64,000 nt of DNA from Nibribacter ruber (GTDB lineage: Bacteria; Bacteroidota; Bacteroidia; Cytophagales; Hymenobacteraceae): positions 3,347,001 through 3,411,000 of the forward strand of contig NZ_CP047897.1 of NCBI RefSeq assembly GCF_009913235.1, read 5' to 3'. Numbering within the stretch: the first letter of the stretch is position 1; every line of letters begins with the position of its first letter. A program made the position numbers and the translations under genes. Below are positions 59,723 to 64,000 of the stretch, piece by piece. The notes beneath the pieces were generated by a model. It saw only the letters and a list, made by a program, of their open reading frames with translations, did no database searches and was not told the origin of the DNA.

Positions 59723-60589
59723 TTATTTGGTGGCAGGGTAGTCATAGAAGCCTTTGCCTGTCTTCCGGCCGTGGTGACCCGCGTCTACTTTCTGCTGCTG
59801 CCAGCGGCTGGGCCTAAACTTGGGGTCATAATGAAAGGCCTCAAACATGGCGCTGGTCACTGAGAAGTTGGTGTCCACCCCAATCAAATCCATCAACTGG
59901 AACGGCCCCATCTTAAAACCAGAGGCTTGCATCAATCTATCTATGCTTTCATGGCTGGCTACGCCTTCTTCCAGCAGCTTCAAACTCTCCACGTAAAAAT
60001 GACGGGCCACGCGGTTCACAATAAAGCCAGGCGCGTCCTGGGCCAGCACCGGCGTCTTGCCCAGCTTTATGGCCAGCTCCTTCATAAGCTGCGTCACCGC
60101 TGGGTCCGTAGCAGCGCCGGAAATTACTTCTACCAGTTTCATGATAGTGGCCGGGTTGAAGAAGTGCAGACCCACTACGCGCTCGGGCTTTTCTACCTTA
60201 GCCGCAATGCGGGTGATGGGCAATGATGACGTATTGGAAGCCAGGATAGTTGTGGCCGGGTTTTGGTCAGCTATTTCGTTTAATATGCTGTGCTTCACCT
60301 CCAGACGCTCAATCACGGCCTCAATCACCACCTCAGCGATGACCTGCAACACATCTGTGGTGAACGTAAGACGTTCCCAAATCTGAGTTTGCTGTTCTTG
60401 GGTCAGTTTTCCTTTATCTACCAGCGTGGCCAGAGACTTCTCTGTAGTGGTTTTGGCTTTCTCCAGCACCGTTCCATTAATATCATATAGTACCGTCTGG
60501 AAGCCACTTTGTGCGCACAATTGTGCAATGCCTTGGCCCATGGTGCCGGCGCCAATCACGGCTATGGTTTTGATGTCTTCTAAGGTCAT
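59723..60589 (-). CDS. 3-hydroxyacyl-CoA (3-hydroxybutyryl-CoA) dehydrogenase
   Basis: NAD-dependent oxidation of 3-hydroxyacyl-CoA, or the reverse reduction of acetoacetyl-CoA. The NAD-binding Rossmann motif is VIGAGTMGQGIAQLCAQSG near residues 11-28. The catalytic His is in VGLHFFNPATIMKLVEVI, followed by the family Asn segment APGFIVNRVARHFY. The C-terminal dimer domain ends DLIGVDTNFSVTSAMFEAF. At 288 residues it is the short stand-alone form of the 3-hydroxybutyryl-CoA dehydrogenase type, so the substrate is likely short-chain. It is transcribed alone. Confidence 0.9.
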   Translation of the reverse strand: MTLEDIKTIAVIGAGTMGQGIAQLCAQSGFQTVLYDINGTVLEKAKTTTEKSLATLVDKGKLTQEQQTQIWERLTFTTDVLQVIAEVVIEAVIERLEVKHSILNEIADQNPATTILASNTSSLPITRIAAKVEKPERVVGLHFFNPATIMKLVEVISGAATDPAVTQLMKELAIKLGKTPVLAQDAPGFIVNRVARHFYVESLKLLEEGVASHESIDRLMQASGFKMGPFQLMDLIGVDTNFSVTSAMFEAFHYDPKFRPSRWQQQKVDAGHHGRKTGKGFYDYPATK

Positions 60590-60593
60590 TTGG

Positions 60594-60838
60594 TCAAATT
60601 TGGAAATTTGAAGATGTGAAGATATGGAAATTTGGAGATGTGAAGATTTGGAAATTTGAAGATGAAGTAATGCCTGAGACTCTTCTAAAACAATAAAGCC
60701 GTTTTTGGCCTGATTTCTAGAAATCAGGCCAAAAACGGCTTTATTGTTTCAATTGCAGAATTTCAAATCAGAAAGTCCGAAGGATTATTCTCCCATCTTC
60801 AAATTTTCAAATCTCCTCATCTTCAAATCTGCAATTAC
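60594..60838. repeat. GAAGATTTGGAAATTT tandem repeats flanking PE30
   Basis: Degenerate tandem copies of a ~14-bp unit (GAAGATTTGGAAATTT type) occur at 60594-60664 and, inverted, at 60797-60838. They bracket PE30 and its long palindrome, like the arrangement around PE2. No gene lies inside. Confidence 0.65.
60700..60737. repeat. PE30, core of a perfect 62-bp palindrome
   Basis: Core arms CGTTTTTGGCCTGATTTC and GAAATCAGGCCAAAAACG around TA. The flanks AAACAATAAAGC and GCTTTATTGTTT extend perfect pairing to 60688-60749, 31 bp per arm. It lies about 98 nt beyond the pheS stop codon. Confidence 0.95.
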
Positions 60839-61860
60839 ATTCCAGTAAACTGTCTCAAGAAGCGCACGTCGTTCTCAGTGAACAGGCGCAGGTCTTTAAT
60901 CTGGTACTTGAGCATGGTAATACGCTCAATGCCCATCCCAAACGCGAAGCCCGAGAATTCCTGAGAATCAATTCCGCAGTTCTCCAGTACATTAGGGTCT
61001 ACCATGCCTGCGCCTCCAATCTCTACCCAGCCAGAGCCTTTGCAAATGTTACATCCCTTGCCTTTGCAAATGTGGCAGGTGATGTCAATCTCAGCACTCG
61101 GCTCGGTGAACGGGAAAAACGAAGGTCTGAACCTGATTTTAGTATCCTGCCCAAACAACTCCTGCACGAAGTAATACAACGTGTCCTTCAGGTCTTTAAA
61201 GCTCACGTTGCGGTCAATGTACAAGCCCTCAAACTGATGGAACATGCAATGCGCCCTTGCCGAGATAGCCTCGTTGCGGAAAACGCGTCCCGGCGACAAG
61301 GTTCTGATAGGCGGTTTCTGGTGCTCCATCACGCGTACCTGCACGGTAGAGGTGTGAGTGCGCAACAGCATGTCTGGGTTCTTGCTCAAGAAGAACGTGT
61401 CCTGCATGTCGCGGGCCGGGTGGTTGTCCGGGAAATTGAGGGCAGAGAAATTGTGCCAGTCGTCCTCCATCTCCGGGCCTTCCGAGACATTAAAGCCAAT
61501 GCGCTCAAATATTCTGATAATCTGCTCCCGGGTACGCGCCAAGGGGTGACGGGCACCCAAGGCATTTGGCACTGGAGGCAAAGTGAAGTCCATGCCAGCC
61601 AATACATCTGGCGTAGCATTCTGCTCCAACTCTTCCTGACGGGCGTCAAACTTCTGCTGGGCCAACTGCTTAAGCTGGTTCAGTTCCTGGCCCACCTGCT
61701 TGCGCTGTTCCGGGGCCACGGTTTTTATCTCGTCAAACAAAGCGGCAATGCTCCCTTTCCGGCTCACGAAGGTGTTCTTGAAAGCCTCCAGTTGCTCTTT
61801 GTTCTCTATCTCAAAGGCTTCTACCTCTTGCGTCAGTCTCTTGATGTTCTCGAATAGCAT
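60835..61860 (-). CDS. pheS: phenylalanine--tRNA ligase alpha subunit
   Basis: Catalytic alpha subunit of the heterotetrameric PheRS, charging tRNA-Phe. The N-terminal coiled coil (residues about 1-90) is followed by class II motifs: HPLARTREQIIRIFERIGF, motif 2 near LSPGRVFRNEAISARAHC and HQFEGLYID, and motif 3 FAFGMGIERITMLKYQI. An insertion with CHICKGKGCNICKGSGW (two CxxC-type pairs) looks like a small zinc knuckle. I use the ATG at 61860 (MLFENIKRLTQEVEAFE), 341 residues. The beta-subunit gene pheT is not adjacent. Confidence 0.95.
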   Translation of the reverse strand: MLFENIKRLTQEVEAFEIENKEQLEAFKNTFVSRKGSIAALFDEIKTVAPEQRKQVGQELNQLKQLAQQKFDARQEELEQNATPDVLAGMDFTLPPVPNALGARHPLARTREQIIRIFERIGFNVSEGPEMEDDWHNFSALNFPDNHPARDMQDTFFLSKNPDMLLRTHTSTVQVRVMEHQKPPIRTLSPGRVFRNEAISARAHCMFHQFEGLYIDRNVSFKDLKDTLYYFVQELFGQDTKIRFRPSFFPFTEPSAEIDITCHICKGKGCNICKGSGWVEIGGAGMVDPNVLENCGIDSQEFSGFAFGMGIERITMLKYQIKDLRLFTENDVRFLRQFTGM

Positions 61861-61935
61861 AGCACAAAGATAAAGATTAACCGGGAATGCTAGCATAGTC
61901 GCGAGTCTAGAGTCGCGAGTCCTGAGTCAGGAATT

Positions 61936-61974
61936 CGTTTTTGGGGTGTTTTTCTTGGAATGAGGCCCAAAACG
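61936..61974. repeat. PE31
   Basis: Degenerate copy: CGTTTTTGGGGTGTTTTTC left arm, GAGGCCCAAAACG right arm. It is the left end of composite repeat B. Confidence 0.7.
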
Positions 61975-62410
61975 GCTATAGGCGCAGACGCTCGCAGGTC
62001 CTCTCGGACGCTACGAGGTCTTGGTTAGTTATGAGTCTTGGGTTGCAAGTCAACAGTGCTCCCACCCGCGCAGGGTGATGAAGGCATTGCAACTTCTCAA
62101 ACAGCAGTGCGCCTGCCCTTGACTGAGGGAAAAGAGACTGGTCAATTTAAGTCTCTTTTCACGAAGGAGAAAGTAATGACTGTTCGATTGGCAGAGGCGT
62201 AAGCTTACCATGAAACGAGTCACGCTGGCCAGGTGCAGAGTCTGAAGAAAAGACTGTCCGAGCGTTCAGCGAGTTTCTTTTCTTCTTGATTCTTTTGGTT
62301 ACTTTTCTCATCAAGGAGAAAAGTGACATACCTGAATAGAAAGCAAGAAAGAGGAGTTTGGTAGTAAGGTATTGGCAGGCAGTTCTGATTATTGGTGATA
62401 ACCAACAACG
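61936..62410. repeat. composite intergenic repeat, copy B (~475 bp)
   Basis: Begins with PE31 and ends with a variant GTTGGTG palindrome (TTGGTGATAACCAAC, about 62392-62406). Internal blocks match copy A (20554-21034) in the same order. Its hairpin near 62243-62287 pairs GAAGAAAAG with CTTTTCTTC where copy A pairs G/C-rich arms, around the conserved GAGCGTTCAGCGAG-like loop. No credible gene. Confidence 0.7.
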
Positions 62411-62433
62411 GCTAACGGAATGACCCACTAGTT

Positions 62434-62507
62434 TAAACACCCCTCTCCTGAGCTACGCACGCTGCCTCAAACTCGCGTTTGGGCAATCCTCAAGGGGAGA
62501 ATCTGTG
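62434..62507. repeat. third copy of the CACCCCTCT...AGGGGAG repeat, with an insertion
   Basis: AAACACCCCTCT and CTCAAGGGGAGAATC match the arms of the inverted repeat at 35709-35888, but about 35 extra bases (ACGCACGCTGCCTCAAACTC region) separate them. Confidence 0.6.
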
Positions 62508-62539
62508 CTTGGCCAAGGATGTTGCAAGAAGCCACAAGT

Positions 62540-62577
62540 CGTTTTTGGCCTAATTCCCAGAAAACAAGCCAAAAACG
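62540..62577. repeat. PE32
   Basis: Arms CGTTTTTGGCCTAATTCC and GAAAACAAGCCAAAAACG, on the 5' side of the LiaF-like gene. The stretch from 62578 to 62733 holds no gene. Confidence 0.85.
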
Positions 62578-62733
62578 GCATTCTCCTTCCATTCACCTCC
62601 TTCGGTAAAAATCCCTCCCGCCATTCACCTACCAAAAACCGTCATTCACCTACTTTCTGCCAGAGCTAACCTATTAGCCATTGTGGCTGGTACACTAAGG
62701 CTATACATTTGAATCATCCTAACAACAACAACT

Positions 62734-63576
62734 ATGGAAACGAACGATAGAATCACCTCGAAAAATTACAGGGGCTATGAGCCAACCAGAAACAACGGCG
62801 GTCGCATCATGGCCGGATTGATCATTGTCCTGGTTGGCGTGGCCTTGCTGGCCAACCAACTATATGAACTGCACCTGCCGCGCTGGGTATTCTCCTGGAA
62901 GATGCTTTTGATTGTGATTGGTCTATACACTGGTTTTAAGCACAACTTCAGAAACATCGGCTGGATTTTCCCCTTCGCCATTGGATCTGTATTCTTATTG
63001 GAGGACATTTACCCGGCGCTAAACTTTAAGCCGTACTTCTGGCCGGTGCTGTTGATTGGCTTTGGTCTGTACATGATGTTGCGTCCAAGACACCATTCAT
63101 ATTCACCGGGCAAAGGATGGAAAAGCCCAACCCAACCTTTGCCGGGAGCAGGAGCAGGAGCGGGGAGTGCGTATGCTAGTCCTTCGTATGCTGCGCCTAC
63201 GGCAGAAGAGGCGTTTGACCCGGCCAACGTTTCAAAAGACGACTACATCAACGGAACGGCCATTTTTGGCGGCATCAAGAAAAGCATCATCACCAAAAGT
63301 TTTAAGGGCGGACAGATCACCACGTTCTGCGGCGGCGCCGAGTATAACCTGACCCACGCAGATTTGCAGGGCGAAGTGGTCATTGACGTAACCATGATGT
63401 TTGGCGGCACCAAGCTGGTGATTCCTCCGGACTGGAAAGTGCGCTCAGAAGTGGTGGCCATCTTTGGCGGAATAGACGAGAAGCGCTCCATGGTGGCCCC
63501 TTCCATCCAAGGCGACAAGGTGGTTATCTTAAAAGGCACGCTCATCTTTGGTGGAATTGACATCAAAAGTTATTAA
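62734..63576 (+). CDS. LiaF-like membrane protein (DUF5668 + LiaF C-terminal domain)
   Basis: A 280-residue inner-membrane protein. Residues about 25-125 hold four hydrophobic segments of the LiaI/LiaF-like type (IMAGLIIVLVGVALLANQL, MLLIVIGLYTG, FPFAIGSVFLLEDI, WPVLLIGFGLYMMLRP). A Gly/Ala/Ser-rich linker (about 130-160) leads to a beta-helical C-terminal domain with repeated Gly-Gly turns (AIFGGIKKS, MMFGGTKLVI, AIFGGIDEKR, LIFGGIDIKSY), the cell-wall-antibiotic-response LiaF domain. It is followed after 19 nt by a membrane protein that is probably a histidine kinase, so a stress-sensing unit is likely. Confidence 0.88.
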   Translation: METNDRITSKNYRGYEPTRNNGGRIMAGLIIVLVGVALLANQLYELHLPRWVFSWKMLLIVIGLYTGFKHNFRNIGWIFPFAIGSVFLLEDIYPALNFKPYFWPVLLIGFGLYMMLRPRHHSYSPGKGWKSPTQPLPGAGAGAGSAYASPSYAAPTAEEAFDPANVSKDDYINGTAIFGGIKKSIITKSFKGGQITTFCGGAEYNLTHADLQGEVVIDVTMMFGGTKLVIPPDWKVRSEVVAIFGGIDEKRSMVAPSIQGDKVVILKGTLIFGGIDIKSY

Positions 63577-63595
63577 TTGCAGCTAGGTTGACCGT

Positions 63596-64000
63596 ATGGA
63601 ACTGTCCATCCACCCGCCACTGCTAACCTCTACCCGAACTGACGCCATGCCCTCGTTTAAAATCATTCTGCTGTACCTGGGCTGGGGCCTGCTCTGGGCA
63701 GTAGTGCAAACGCTGGTGTTGTACCAGTTCGGGTTTAGGGGGCAGACAGTGGTGATAGATGCGGTATTGACCAACGTGCTGTTGCTGGGCAGTGGCTACG
63801 TGATGGCTACCGCTCTCCGGTACTACCAGCTAGAGCCCAAACAGATTGCTTATTTGTTGGGCTGGAGCGCCGGATTAGCCAGTTTCACCGTGTGGCTGTA
63901 CCTGATGGGAATTGATTGGCTACTGGATGGACAAGAAGAGTATCTGGCTTTTGTGCACCAGTCGTACCCGGTGCGGGTGGCGTTTGCCTGGCTCATGATC
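63596..64000 (+). CDS. N-terminal part of a membrane protein, probably a LytS/YehU-type histidine kinase (truncated by window end)
   Basis: An open frame of 135 codons from the ATG at 63596 runs off the window. Three to four membrane segments are visible (IILLYLGWGLLWAVVQTLVLYQ, AVLTNVLLLGSGYVMAT, IAYLLGWSAGLASFTVWLYLMG, and AFAWLMI at the edge). An alternative ATG at 63647 (MPSFKIILLYLGWG) would give a better hydrophobic start. In Bacteroidota, LiaF-like genes are often followed by LytS-type kinases and LytTR regulators, which is the basis of the kinase call; no kinase motif is within the window. Confidence 0.5.
   Translation, partial: MELSIHPPLLTSTRTDAMPSFKIILLYLGWGLLWAVVQTLVLYQFGFRGQTVVIDAVLTNVLLLGSGYVMATALRYYQLEPKQIAYLLGWSAGLASFTVWLYLMGIDWLLDGQEEYLAFVHQSYPVRVAFAWLMI

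Noticed and set aside
62159-62440. Minus-strand frames within composite repeat B
   Set aside because: Not preserved as a frame in copy A; the conserved parts are hairpins and short blocks rather than codons.

Overview
The window is chromosomal DNA from a Bacteroidota bacterium, most likely order Cytophagales and probably near Hymenobacteraceae (Rufibacter/Pontibacter-like). The taxon is inferred from gene content: a SusD-family lipoprotein, type IX secretion (T9SS) sorting domains of types A and B, PorP/SprF, the epimerase-like threonine dehydrogenase, BT_3928, DUF1599, DUF3891 and DUF4403 proteins, and promoters with a TAnnTTTG -7 box. Most genes look close to 50% GC. The flanks of the two giant surface-protein genes are strongly AT-rich. 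No prophage, IS transposase, CRISPR array or rRNA operon is visible.

Layout. 0-12.9 kb holds a SusD-like lipoprotein, a DPP-IV-type peptidase, mnmD, and a series of minus-strand envelope or unknown genes. 13-16.7 kb holds threonine catabolism (tdh and kbl) with a Pro-rich repeat protein between them. 17.3-20.5 kb holds a strong promoter, a long structured leader (possible ncRNA), a NYN/cold-shock fusion, a DnaQ-like exonuclease and a beta-lactamase-fold hydrolase. 21-26 kb holds folP-cdaA (dihydropteroate synthase, c-di-AMP synthesis), DUF1599, BT_3928, shikimate kinase and a fatty-acid hydroxylase. 27-30.4 kb holds a YDG/MBG-repeat T9SS type A surface protein. 30.5-35.6 kb holds small membrane proteins and lipoproteins, a beta-CASP nuclease and a SulP transporter. 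36-46.8 kb is a galactan/galactose locus: galT, galK, an SSS symporter and a LacI regulator on minus, diverging from a GH53 galactanase, a second glycosidase and galM on plus, with two matching LacI-type operators in the divergent gap. 46.8-56.7 kb holds a LuxR-type regulator and a three-gene T9SS block: OmpA/PD40 protein, PorP/SprF, and a 1924-residue type B substrate with an ice-binding-like head. 57.7-64 kb holds threonine aldolase, tRNA-Asn, hydroxyacyl-CoA dehydrogenase, pheS, a LiaF-like protein and the start of a membrane protein, probably a histidine kinase.

The most striking signal is a dispersed ~38-bp palindromic element, called PE here. I count 32 copies, about one per 2 kb. Its consensus arms are CGTTTTTGGCCTGTTTTC and GAAAACAGGCCAAAAACG around a 2-nt centre. 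Most copies sit just downstream of stop codons, often abutting or overlapping an intrinsic terminator hairpin. Three copies lie inside coding sequences, all in the same reading frame, and a fourth supplies the stop codon of galK. The consensus has no stop codon in any of its six frames. PE also forms the left end of a ~480-bp composite repeat present twice. This resembles REP or Rickettsia palindromic elements in style, but I do not recognise the family. Several apparent N-terminal extensions (aroK, the beta-CASP nuclease, galK) are read-through of such repeats, so I moved those starts inward.
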